Assembly (NCBI GenBank): GCA_035235625.1
Contig: CP141144.1
Span: forward strand, 36,640,014-36,704,013
Length of the DNA: 64,000 bases
DNA from: Saururus chinensis
Taxonomy: Eukaryota > Streptophyta > Magnoliopsida > Piperales > Saururaceae
Direction: 5' to 3'
Shown: positions 23,595 through 34,689 of the stretch, piece after piece
How positions within the stretch are numbered: the first letter of the stretch is position 1
Layout of the letters: each line of letters starts with the position of its first letter
Program-made: the position numbers and the translations under genes
The notes under the pieces: model-generated
Told to the model about the DNA's origin: nothing
What the model saw: the letters and a program-made list of their open reading frames with translations, nothing else
The model's database searches: none

Positions 23595-24195
23595 TGCCAT
23601 TTGTACTAATTGCCACTTGGAAACAACATGATGGGGACATATCCTAAGAAGGTCCTTAAGTCTATCACAACTTTTATAGAATAGTTTGATGGGAGGTTGG
23701 GCAAAAGTGGTTATGGCCTTTCTCATTTGGTTGCTCTTGGATATGGGGAAGTACTTTTTCAGGAAATCTTATTGCATTTGAGCCCATGTTGTGATGGTGT
23801 CGGGTTCTAATGAGTGGAGTTATTCTTTAGGTTATCTTTCAATGTGAAATAGAAATGTGGAAGTCTAGCAACCTCATCAGTCAAGTTAGAGAGCTTGAAA
23901 GTTGTGCATAGCTCGAAGAAGTCATCTAGGTGCCTATACTGGTTTTCATTGTTAAGCCCATAAAAAGATAGAAGCATTTGAATGATATTGGACTTAATTT
24001 CATAGATTTAAGCGGCGACCACTAACAACCTAATGCATGAAAGAGAAGTGTACTCATTGGGACTGTAATACTCTCTACAGCTTTGAGAAGTGCATCTACT
24101 AAACGATGTTCAACCATGATGATGGGAGAAGTGGTGGAATTGGTGGGAGAGTGGGTAGCGATGTAGGTCGAGGGTAATTTAGCTCTCCTAGGCAT
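23595..24195 (-). pseudogene. Athila-type gag pseudogene, minus strand
   Basis: The likely start is the ATG whose complement is at 24193-24195, reading MPRRAKLPSTY. Then come IQMLLSFYGLNNENQYRHLD, DDFFELCTTFKLSNL, and RLPHFYF-TLKD. Past a stop are MRKAITTFAQPPIKLF and DRLKDLLRICPHHVVSKWQL, the same domain as at 1-260 on the plus strand. It is truncated at about 23595 by the gypsy-1 breakpoint. Stops near 24007 and 23826 disable it. Confidence 0.75.
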
Positions 24196-24530
24196 CCGCT
24201 CAGCCTCAGGGTCAAGTGGTGCTAATAGGGGAGAAAAGAGCGACGACCATACCTACACCACAAACACACAACACAATGTAAAGCATAAAAAGGGAAAAAG
24301 TAAGTGGAAAAAGAAGCCAAAAATAGAGAGAGAAGATGATCTTACAAACTGAAGAGAAGAACTATGCTTGCCGGTGTCGACTTGTGGCCACAAGTGTAGA
24401 AAACACGGTCTTCAACGCAACCTACAAGATCAAAATAAAAGAAAGGAAGAATTAACCTAAAACTAAAGTAAACTGAAACTAAAACTAATTAGAATTGTCC
24501 TAACTACTAATTTAATAACAATCCGACATG
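24196..24530 (-). other. Athila leader between primer-binding site and gag
   Basis: This 335-bp AT-rich stretch, read on the minus strand, lies between the primer-binding site and the presumed gag start. It has no open frame of note and fits the untranslated leader of the element. Confidence 0.55.
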
Positions 24531-24548
24531 TCCCCAGCAACAGCGCAA
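24531..24548 (-). other. Athila primer-binding site
   Basis: TCCCCAGCAACAGCGCAA on the + strand is, on the minus strand, a three-mismatch version of the TGGCGCCGTTGCCGGGGA typical of Athila elements (aspartate tRNA). The LTR end is six bases away. Confidence 0.8.
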
Positions 24549-25229
24549 AAAACTTGATCGTTTATAATTAAACCCTTTGCAAACATATAAGGTAATTGTA
24601 TTAAGATAAGCATTTAAGGGATGTCAAATCTCAGGCACAAATGAATTAGTTATTAAATCTAAGGACAGAGTTTGTTAATTGAAACCTAAAAGATCTTAAA
24701 CTGAAATTAAACAAAGGAAGTAATCAACTAAATTAAAAGGAAGAGATCAATATGAAAAAAATTACTTGGGAAAACAAATTCACTATAGAACAATAACAAT
24801 TTCTTATTCTTTAATATAAATCTAGTATGAATATGAACAAGTATTTTTAGCTACAAGCTATAATTACTTTAAAAAGAATCATTAATTAAATCCATGACAT
24901 GAACTATCTTCGACAATAGCACGAATCATGTACCCTAAAGTCTAAACTAAACTATAGGCATGACTAGTCTAATCTTAGTATAATTCATCAAATTCATTAA
25001 GCATATGAATATTAAAACTATTACATGACCATCTTATCTAAATTATAGAAATTAGAATTGATGTAAATTTCAAAGCCACATCAATCTATCATCTACAAGA
25101 CAATAAATCAACATACATTTGAATAAACTTGAAAAGATCTTCCATTAAAAAGAAAATCCTTTTCATATAATTATCACACTACAAAAAAGTCATTATCAGC
25201 GACACACATATAGCGACGTTTTGGAAAAC

Positions 25230-27031
25230 AGTCATTGTATGTGTTATATTTCACGCACGGTCAATGCCGGCTCCTCCCATATACACGACACTTCCCCACT
25301 CTCCCGCGTTTTCCCGTCTCTGCACGCGCCTATTTTCCAGGGACTGTGGGTTGTTAGCTATGGGATTTTTTTGCCTCTTGCCAATCAAATTCCTAGACCT
25401 AGACTGCCAAAGCTTAACAAATCACCGTATCTTCACCCACCTGCGGAATCGACTTCGGTACAAAGCGCAATCAACAGTTTTCTTCGGCCAAATCTCCTCC
25501 TTCTGACCACTGCACCTCCTTAATTAATTCTCAAATCCGCTGCAGCCTTCTTCCGATTGACCACCACCGGATCACCTTCTTCCATATTCAGTAAAAGTTC
25601 AAGTTTTTCTGAAGACGCTCAAGGGCACACCCACTTGAAGGTCGAAGTGATCCCAAAGACAAGGTATTTTCAGTCTCTTCTCTTCCTCCCCTTTACCTAC
25701 CCACTTCAATTCTCTGTTTGTTTTTTATTATGTCTGCTTTTGTTGGGAATACGGAAAATCTCATGTTTTAGAGGCAGCAGGAGAGATGCATTGTTAGATT
25801 TGCTTGAAGAAGTTGAGATATTGTAATTAACCGGTAAAGGATTTTGGGTTATCTGATATGGTTTGTTGAAATTAATTTTCCGTGGTTGAAATTCTTTACC
25901 AATAATCAAAATGATATAAATCGCAAATTGCAAATGACTTTCCTTCCCTATCCGATATGTTTGTCGTCCTTGGTTGTGATTCTACTAATTATCAATCTTT
26001 TGTTAATGGATATTGATATTTGCCACCTTTGGTTTCTGGGTCTCTGTTTTCTTGCGAGTAGCAGGCCCGTGTTCATTGTTTTCTTCATCCTCTTCGGGGG
26101 TGGTATGCATCCATTAGCATATAAAATATAAAAGGATCTGACCCCGCCAATCACACCATCAGCTCATTGGTTTGAAGCTGGGTTTCTTCTTTGAATTTCA
26201 AAAAGAACATTGATGACCAGTAATCTCTTGCCAAGTTCTTCATAAGGAAGAAACATAGTCAGTGCATAACTACGTTTAATCATAGTAGAAGTTCCAACAT
26301 AACATGTATTTTCTAAATTAGTGGTTAAAACACCTTACCATTTTCATCAACAGTAAGAGCTACCCTATAGTAGTATTAAAAAGATTAGGATGGGCCAGAT
26401 TACAGGTGCCAAGAATTTCCTGCTGTGTTCGGTGTGATATGTTTACCTCCATTTCTGAAACCTGCATATGTAACAGTTAAACAAATTTAAAATCAACAAA
26501 CGACACATGAAAGTATAAGAAAATTGAAGTTTGTGGTGCATTAGAGTCATAAATTGTCTAAAACATAAACAAAAAATAATTAACATCCTGCTTTAACCAT
26601 TATTAGATGTGAAAGAATGTATGAAACACAGGGCAATTGATTCTGGGTGATTTATTCTATTCCTGCTAAAAGCAATAACTCACACATTTTATGTATTGTG
26701 CTACTGCACAACAATTGAACATTTCCGTTCAGTATTGTTTGCAGTTACTGCTGTCAAAGTAAGATGATTTGATGGCTAGGTTAGTCCAGAACAAGATTTT
26801 CTATACATGGTGAGAACAACTTTTAAATTGGGATGAGGGTTGGCTTCTCGCATCCAATATCAATTAAAATCCTATAAGCAAGGCCTGAATTTATAAAGAG
26901 AGCTAACCCAATCCTCATACACATAATTGCTTATATACATTAAGAGAAAGCACAATATATTGGCTTCTAACTCTAGGACATTTTTTAAAATTTGGCTGAT
27001 ATATTATGGGAACAATTACAAACAATAATAA
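25230..27031 (+). other. CACTA-b interior upstream of coding remnant
   Basis: This is moderately GC-rich at first (25240-25680, resembling a 5' untranslated region with a splice-like CAAGGTATTT at 25658) and AT-rich afterwards. Short open frames occur but none shows a domain. It may hold the exons and introns of an eroded element gene. The assignment is inference. Confidence 0.4.
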
Positions 27032-27600
27032 ATGGCACTAATTAACTTACCACTCGCTATGTATTTTTTCAATTATGTGTCGAGCCATGTACACTTTTCT
27101 CACTGGGTCTTCTATCGGTATATTTCCAAGTTCATGGCATTCATTGTAAAAATGAACACACTCTCCAGCAAGACAACTGAAATTACAAAGAAACTTCCTG
27201 AGGGGACGGAAGATACCTTGTCTTCTAATGATTTATTTGCTCAGGTTGTGGGAGAAGAGAGAAATGGTTGTGTTCGATGCATGGGATTAAGCCTTACTCC
27301 ATCACGACTTTTCGGGTCATCATCCTCCAATGTTGGGTCATCTACACAACTAGCTTCTGTAAGAGAAGAGATGGAGAAAGTCATGGTAGAAAAAATAGCT
27401 ATGATTGAGACAGATATGACAACAAAGAGTGCCGCTATGGAGGCACAATTTCAACTTCGACTAAGAGAGAAAGAAGCATATATGGATGCACAAATGGTGG
27501 CCAATAATGCTGCTATGGAGACTTAGTTAGCTGAAACAAATGCAAAATTAGAAGCAATTATGAGGAGGATGACACGGGTATGCTTACAAACACTTAATTT
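27032..27600 (+). pseudogene. Plant transposase-like (Ptta/En/Spm family) C-terminal remnant
   Basis: An open frame ends at TAG (27524-27526) and continues in the same frame to about 27600. The informative part from about 27150 reads TTEITKKLPEGTEDT, then SNDLFAQVVGEERNG and CVRCMGLSLTPSRLFGSS. This resembles the (F/Y)xQVxGxERxGRVRGxGLGxTPxxLFGSS segment that ends plant Ptta/En/Spm-type proteins (Pfam Transposase_24). A charged, heptad-like tail follows (REEMEKVMVEKIAMIE, MEAQFQLRLREKEAYMD, LAETNAKLEAIMRRM), likely a coiled coil. The N-terminal two-thirds are not found. The stop replaces a probable CAG codon. Family assignment is from memory of the motif. Confidence 0.6.
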
Positions 27601-28130
27601 TTTAATTCCTATATTAATTTTGTAATAGTTCTTTTAGGATAATTTAATAGGGATTTATAAGTTTTGCATTGTCCCACAGAGGCAGTAGAGGCGTCATGCG
27701 ATCATATGTTCTTATTTGCCATTTATATAAAAAAAGGTTTCATTTCACCTATATTTTTTTATATTTATTTACAATATCAATCCATAATATTAATAAACTA
27801 TATTTTGCAAGTTATTTTGAAGGCAAGGCATCCGGTTGTTTCATGCTGGGAAGCAATCTTTTTTTTTTAGTTTTATTCAACTTTTATGAATGTAAAAGGG
27901 TTTAGGGTACTTTGTTATTCATACATTTTAAAGGGCTACTTCTATGTTACAATAATTTATGAATGGTTTAATGGAATAATTTTTGTTTATATTAATTTAT
28001 TTATATATTAAAAAAATAAATAATATTTATTTTTTAGTCATAGTAAATATAATTATCATCATTTATAATGCTATTAGGTGCTCATAATGAATACAACCAA
28101 CAATTATTTAAGAAAATAATAATGGCAGAA
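27601..28130 (+). other. CACTA-b AT-rich 3' interior
   Basis: AT-rich sequence between the coding remnant and the right subterminal repeats. No gene is seen. Confidence 0.5.
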
Positions 28131-28623
28131 TTAACGACGCTTTTTGAAACGTCGCTAATAATGTTTCTTTTGTATGCGGTACTCTTTTTTAGCGATGTTT
28201 CTAAAGCATCGCTAATTGTTGAAAAACATTGCTAATATTTTTAGCGACGTTTCTAAAGTGTCGCTAAATCCTTCTTATGATTTCCCTACGTATATAGCGA
28301 CGCTTCTAAACGTCGCTAATTGTTATTGAAAAACATCGCTAATATATTTAGTGACGTTTCTAAAACGTTGCTAAATCCTTCTTACGACTTCCCTACGTAT
28401 ATAGCAACGCTTATAAACGTCGTTAATTTTTATAAAAAATGTCGCTAATATTTTTAGCGACGTCTTATAAAACGTTGTTATTAATTATAAAAATGTCTCA
28501 AATTCTTTTAGCGACACAACCTTTAGCGACATTAGTATAAAACATTGCTAAAACTTTTAGCGACGTTTCAAATACTTTTAGCGACGCTTTTGAAACGTCA
28601 CTAAAACTAAAATTTTATTAATA
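28131..28623 (+). repeat. CACTA-b right subterminal repeat region
   Basis: About fifteen AGCGACG(T/C)TT / AACGTCGCTAA units lie in both orientations. One roughly 115-bp segment is repeated: 28230-28300 against 28345-28415, both with AAATCCTTCTTA(C/T)GA and CCCTACGTATATAGC. Confidence 0.85.
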
Positions 28624-29175
28624 TCATTAATCACAACTGAGATCTAAATTAAAAAGATAAAGAAACTAAAACTTATCTATAGTTTCATCAACCCCTAAGT
28701 GAAGGAAAATTTAGCCTTACATGGTAGGAGAAGGCTTTGAATTTTCATTAAAAGCTTTGGATGCTCCTCCATCTTCTTCTCCCTTTTTCTCTTCCGAAAG
28801 TCTACTAGAATTATTCTATTTTTAGCTCCATATGGCTTTATAAAAGCATAAGAATCGTAGGTGGAAGTTTAATAGGAAAAGACTTCAAAACCGGCTCAAA
28901 ATTGGAAACTACGCATTGTGCTGTTCGAACACCCTACATGCCCATTCGAACGGCTATACTTTTTTTCTTTCAAAATCACATGTAGCCGTTCAAACACCCC
29001 TATACCCCATTCGAACGGTAATGAAGAATTTGCACAAAATTAGTACAAGTTAGCCAATTTACTTCAAAATATCATACAAGTTTTTTCTAACCTAATTAAC
29101 CTTAATTGCTAATTATTTAAGCAATATCAACTCTTAATTAAGGGTAAGATAACTGGCAAATTATTCTTATATGCA

Positions 29176-30335
29176 GTGTATCCTCCCCCGGAGCTATTAC
29201 GCGCAATCTCCTGCACTATCCAGTGAAGCTTAGAGATTGTGGGAATCTCCTCCAAACTTCCTTTGATGGTCTAGTTCTATCAGAGTTACCTTCGTTTTCA
29301 ACTGGTGCAAGTCGGTCCATATCCATGTATTATAAGGGTTCTCGTTGGTAGGTTTTATGTGATACGCCTAACTATTATGCATAACACAAAAAGCCACATG
29401 CGCGTCTAGACCATTCTACAGCTTGGCAGTCCTTCTGAGTGGGCTTCATTCATTTCTAACCTTATCTGAACCCATTAGCAGCGTAGTATAAGGGCCTTCT
29501 GTGAGCCCCAACATTCGGGTGTTTCAATCCCTAGCCACCTCTACTAATACTGCCTATGTCGATTGTTGTGCACGACACTTGTCTGATCTTCTTCCTACTG
29601 ATGTTCGATGCCCTATGTGAGCTATCTAGTTGTTCACTATTGTTCTACACAAAACAAATTGTGCCCTCTCCATTGCTCTGCCACCTCCATTATCTCTAGT
29701 CATCCCCGCCAACATCGGAGTTGCCCTAATCTCAGATTTTGTGTTCATGGTGTTCTCCATCTCACATGAGTATCTCTCAACCACTGTCTACGGACTTACT
29801 TCTTGCATGTTCTGCTCATTCTTCGTGGTTGTTCATGTGTTAGAAACACTACCCTACATCCTTCTACTTGTCTCATCCACAGTTTTAGACTAGTTGTTCA
29901 CAACGGAGCTAAGTGGACCCAATGCTAGGAGTTATATATGCCACCTCGAGGATGAGGTGATGGGCAAACAAAGTGTGGTGGAATGTTCTTCCAGAAATGA
30001 TCCGCCTAAGGGGGCTTAGGCCATGGGGTTACTTAGGGTTTATTTATTTTATCGTGTAATAAGGGCATTTAAGTCATTAGGTTAATTAAGGTTATAAGTA
30101 CTTTCTTTTATTAAGTTATTAGTCCTTAGGAACCTGTTAATGAGCCTATGAGTTCATCTATTTAAGTATATGGGCTATGCTTGAACCTTATTAATGAATG
30201 AATAATTGTGTAGCTCTTTTGTCTTCTCTTTTGTCTTCTCTGCCTCTCCCTCCTTTCTGGCGGTTATACCGCTATCTCTCCCCTTTCTTGACTATCTTGT
30301 ACCACTCCCTTCCTATTTCCCAGCCACTAGGCCAA
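29176..30335 (+). mobile_element. Probable gypsy 3' end and LTR remnant
   Basis: 29176-29930 has no recognisable domain; its longest open frame (29630-29893) is hydrophobic and unassigned. At 29941-29983, CCACCTCGAGGATGAGGTGA, then a run ending GTGTGGTGGAA, resembles the end of a gypsy polyprotein and polypurine tract (compare GCGTGGTGGAG before the gypsy-2 3' LTR). A possible LTR begins TGTTCTTCC at 29984. It contains TATTTAAGTATATGGG (30158-30173) as a promoter candidate and is lost by about 30335. No partner LTR is seen. Confidence 0.4.
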
Positions 30336-30339
30336 AACA

Positions 30340-31880
30340 TATTATTTAGAAAGAAATGTAAAAAACCAGACTCCCTCCACCCGTTAAAAAGTTTTCGAAA
30401 TTAGAAAAGTACAAAACACATGTCAGATTTCTTTAATAGGAACTTTATATTTGAGCCAAAATTGACATGACACACGATGTCAGTAAAAATTCAAAAGTTT
30501 AGAAAGATGGACGTGACATCCTTGGAAAATAGGATAAACAATGTAGATCAGAATTTTCTTTAAAAACGTGTCTATTTGCACCCCATAAAATTTCTACATC
30601 AGTAAAGAAATATATGTTTCACTGTTTTGTACTACTCCGGTATCCTATTCATGTCTCTGACCTTTTCTGTTTCTTCCAAAACTTAAAATAAAAAAAAGAA
30701 CTCTTCTCTATCATAGTAAATCTAAACAAAACAATAATAAATTTTCCCTATCCACCAATAATAAGATTGCCTTAGTGGCACATTGTAAATAGCTCGAGTC
30801 CAATCAACTACCAATTACAATAGCCAATTCAAAATAAGACGATCATAGTTCCACACCAAGCAATGGCCAAAATTGTCACGCCAAAACAGCTTGGGCCTTG
30901 GGCTGACTTAGGCCTTGACATGAACAGATGCGTTCTCCGGCTTGCATCATCTCTGGCGTCAGTTGTAACCTAATCTTGTGATCAACTTCTTTCACGGTTC
31001 ATAGATAGCCAATGGATTCGAAATTACATGATGGCCACTCACCGCTATATGTTAGGCTGAGAGAGATATTCTAAAGCACGTAGGATGACTCTAAATTTAG
31101 CCTGTGATGGGTCTGTGAGGGGAGAGGAGAAGGAAAAGAACGGTCAAAGACTCCAATATTTGCTTCATGATCAATGGGTTGAGGCTGCAGAGAGGAGAAG
31201 GTTTAGGTGATGGAGAGGCCGTTGTGTTTAAGTGATGTGGGGTGAGGGTTTTTAAATCGGGGTACAATGGAGATTTGTTCAGGTTGTAGAAAGAAAAGAA
31301 TACTGGTCATATATTTCCGAGGCAGAGTAAAGGTGATATTTACAAACTTGTGCTCAGTCCAATGCAAGCTATCGTATTGTGATATGATGGATTGCGTTAG
31401 ATAAGGGAGTGGGGGGGTGATTCGACCTGTATGCATCTGGAAAGCTCTATACCAGAGTTTGAATAAATTAGAAGTGCTTCCTAAACAAATCAATGTTTTG
31501 TCATAGAAGTTCCATTTGTGGAACCTTTTTCAAATGGGAGGGTGGAAGCTCTATAGGACAATAGCATAGGGCCATTTGGAAGATAGCGCATGCTTTAGTC
31601 TTTTTGCCATTATCTCCATAATTTTAGTTTTTTTAATTATTTTTAAACAATTAACATATAGTTATTAATGTGGGACAAAAAGAATGTTATTAATCTTTTA
31701 AAGTGTAGCCTTGCTTGAATTCACCTTTGGTTAATTATGTATAACCTCTATATTTTTTTAATCTTTTATGGTACCAATAAAATCATCACCAACGAAGACT
31801 GCTACCATTATCCTTTGTTTGAAAAAAGGTTGCACTTCTTAGCACCTAGAGTACTCTCTTTTTGGAAGTGGCCTTTATTT
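30340..31880. repeat. Low-copy duplicated segment, copy 1 (block order B-A-C)
   Basis: Three blocks recur at 43065-44300 in a different order: B 30340-30550 (against 43705-43930), A 31110-31620 (against 43065-43680) and C 31655-31850 (against 44090-44280). The blocks are clearly alignable but diverged. 30551-31109 is unique AT-rich sequence. No gene is recognised; open frames such as 31203-31493 (-) lack domains. Confidence 0.7.
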
Positions 31881-31929
31881 ATCCTTTTTTCTGCCTAGTT
31901 TAGTCCACTAGAAGCGAGAAGTTTAGGGA

Positions 31930-33160
31930 TGAATTTAGGTGAACCAATAGCTGACCACGTAGTGGTAAAAAAGATCATTTGGTCATTATCCTCTAAGTTC
32001 AAAGTCAATGTAGCGGCTATAAATGAATCCATGAAGATATATTGTTAGTTATAGAGGAGCTCATATGAAAACTAAGAAACATTGAGATGCAAGAAGAGTC
32101 TTATTATCACAAGTGATAGTTGCAGGAGAAAACAAAAGGGAAACAAATAGCTCTAAAAGTAATGAAGAAAATGTCCTAGATAAATAAGGCTTTCAAAACC
32201 CAAGATGAATGTAATGAGAGTGAAAGTGATATTGAAGAATTAGTCTTGTTGGTTAAGAAATTCAAGAATTTCTTAGAAACTCTTGTTGACTAAGAATATG
32301 ATAAGAGTGTAGTAAACTAGGACACTTTGTTACTGTCCTAACCAATAATCTGATAATTCTTCTTAGAATAGACCTGTGAAGTTTAAAGGTCAAGATATGA
32401 AGAACAAGGGGAAGTGTTTTAAACCACTTTATTTGATGATAACTTATATGAGGAAGAAGAGTTGTGTAAGTACATTGCCTTCAGTGCAAGTGTGATGGAA
32501 GTAAGGTCCTCGGAAGGGATTTCTAAGTCAAATTCTGGTGATTTGAACTCAGATTCCCTTCTAACATATATTCAAGCAACAAGAAAAAGAATATCTTTCT
32601 ACAAGTCATGCTTTAAACTAGAAAAACCCCAAAACTTAAGAGGGTGTTGAAAAAGAATGATGAGAAACTATAATCTAACTATCAAGAGACAATCAAGATG
32701 ACTTAGTTAAACAGGGAATTGGTGAGTGAAATTAGTAATATGAAGGCAGCACTTGAAAAAGAAAAAGAGAGATGTAGTCCTATCAATAGAGAACCCATGT
32801 CTTCTAAAGAGAACCTAGATGGTTTTAAGAATAGGAGAAAATAGTTGGAGATCATGATTAGTACTGGTCAAACGGATGTGAAGGGTTTTGGTTTCAAGGC
32901 TTGATCAATGCTTTCACAAAGTCAAACCAATTCTCTTTGTGAAGGCAAAAGAGAGCCATCAAACTGCCAAGGAAGTGCCCGACCCACCAAAGTTAAGAGG
33001 GAGAGTGATGAAATTGAAATCTAGTCTTGTGGGAGCCTGTGACATTTTCAATAGAGATACCTACACTAATTTTGAATGCCCTAACAACTACCTTCATAAA
33101 TCAAGTATTAGGAGACAAGTGAAGAGATCCCCAACACGTGCATACCCTAGATTACCCCAT
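31930..33160 (+). pseudogene. Copia-like gag pseudogene
   Basis: In shifting frames the sequence reads ADHVVVKKIIWSLSSKFKVNVAAINES (about 31945-32030), comparable to the VVxKILRSLPxxFxxKVxAIEE segment of Ty1/copia gag (UBN2 type). Further on are LVKKFKNFL (about 32250), NRELVSEISNMKAALEKEKE and LEIMISTGQTDVKGFGF (about 32700-32900), a coiled-coil and linker often found after copia gag. Many stops break it. No protease, integrase or reverse transcriptase follows, so only the gag part survives. The direction is clear; the exact lineage is not. Confidence 0.5.
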
Positions 33161-33169
33161 TAAGTGTAT

Positions 33170-34278
33170 AGGCATACCATGAAGAGTGTGTGAGTAAGGA
33201 AACTTGATCATCAAGCATTGAAAATTAAATTGGGAGATTGAGCAAATTACCCTTAGGTTGCCTTAAGATAGGATGGCTAGGTAAGGCTAAAGAGTAAAAA
33301 ATATGTACTTTGATACTGTTGTTTCTATGTCCATGAGTTTGTATTTCCTACTTTTTGGACATTCCAATGTTTTTTAGGTTTTTATTTCATTTTTCTTTGT
33401 TTCAATGTTGTTTTTGTTCATAGGTTTTGAATGAAAAAAAATAAAAAAATTGGAAAAAAATATAAAACAACAAAAATAACTAGTTTAGTTATGATTTGAA
33501 TGTTTTTATGTTTGTTTTTTTAGATGTTTAGCTCTTGAGTTAAAGGTGATTGTTCAACTTTTAAACTTAAACACCCTAATGTGTAGTCAATATGCCTTAA
33601 CTAAGAGGGAATGCAATGATGAGAGTGAAGATCTATTTAACTTTTTTGCTTCATGAGTGGAGATCAAAACAAAACATTTTAACATAAGTTAACTTAAGAG
33701 TTTAGATTATAGTGGAGTCTTAGTGATCAAAATTAGAGGAACTTAAGCTACATTTGTATCTAGAATTTAATTACAACAATTTCATTATAATGAGTCATAA
33801 TGATTGTACATGATTAATTCTTTTATTTGACAAAGGAATTGTCATTGTAAAGATAATGGGAAGGGCTACCTACTTAGGTCGCCCTACACTAGTGTGAAAG
33901 CTCCTATCCATTTCATATGAAGACTATATGACAAGAAAAAAAATGGATAATGTAAGTTGATCGTATTCAGAAATAGCCAAACCGTAGAAAAAATTTGATA
34001 AAAAATATCATAACTCAAAAAAAGGCAAGGACAAATGATTATGATTTTATGTCTTTTCTATTTAGTAAAATTATGTATATAAATTCCAGTTAAAGTGAGT
34101 CAAAAAATGAGAACTATGTCTATACCACAGTTTGAATAAATTTATCTCTTTCTAATAAGAAGGACCTTGAGAGATTCATGAGTGAAGGACATATGAGTTA
34201 AACATTGATGGTTTCTTAAAAAATTATTACAAGAGAGTTAAAATGTTTAAAAGAAGAAATGAAGAACAAGAATCACAA
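33170..34278. other. AT-rich intergenic DNA, no gene seen
   Basis: No sustained open frame, terminal repeat or recognisable domain. T-rich runs near 33300-33430 may be the decayed tail of the copia-like element. Confidence 0.5.
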
Positions 34279-34376
34279 ATGAATGGAATGGACTAATTTA
34301 AGGTAAGGTATAATTGACTTAAAACTCCATTCTAATACTATTAAATACATGCTTTAAATTAGTCCATTCCATTCAT
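34279..34376. mobile_element. 98-bp MITE with 9-bp target duplication (MULE-like)
   Basis: 23-bp terminal inverted repeats (34279-34301 and 34354-34376, beginning ATGAATGGAATGGAC) enclose about 52 bp of AT-rich sequence. GAATCACAA flanks both sides (34270-34278 and 34377-34385). A 9-bp duplication fits a Mutator-like origin. There is no coding capacity. Confidence 0.75.
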
Positions 34377-34689
34377 GAATCACAAATGGCCTAAAGAGTT
34401 TAAAGCACATGCTTCAAAGAGATTATTATGGCACATTTGTCAAATGGAGTAATTCAGAGATAATTGGCACACATATTTCTAGAGATTGTACATCATTAGT
34501 AATGTTCGATGGATGATGTAGTTTGAGACATTATATGATCACTACAACAAAAAGGACTATTAGTGACACATAAATGCTTCACTTATAGTCCCATAAACAT
34601 CGCTAATGATTATTAACGATGTATAATAAATGTCACTATAAGTGTCAAAAAGAGTCTCATCGCTATTACCCATTAGTGGCGTATACAAA

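Larger units (their letters stand above)
25177..28623 (+). mobile_element. CACTA-b transposon, 3' terminus degenerate
   Basis: It starts CACTACAAAAAAG. TCA lies immediately before it (25174-25176) and immediately after the last element base (28624-28626). The flanks rejoin the Athila LTR exactly as in the uninterrupted copy near 8240-8250. Subterminal AGCGACG motifs are sparse at the left (25197-25220) and dense at the right (28130-28610). The 3' end reads TTTTATTAATA instead of a TTTGTAGTG terminus, so it is mutated or truncated. It carries a protein-coding remnant, described separately. Confidence 0.82.
24555..29175 (-). mobile_element. Athila 5' LTR (minus strand), interrupted by CACTA-b
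   Basis: On the minus strand it runs from TGCATATAAGAATAATTTG at 29175 to CGATCA at 24555, next to the primer-binding site. Removing CACTA-b leaves about 1.17 kb. It is homologous to the LTR pieces at 7300-8797. The right flank at 29176 has no visible Athila sequence, consistent with the element's 5' edge. Confidence 0.78.

Noticed and set aside
29630..29893. Hydrophobic 87-codon frame as a membrane protein gene
   Set aside because: It has no family resemblance, lies in a retroelement 3' remnant, and has no promoter or neighbour supporting a gene.
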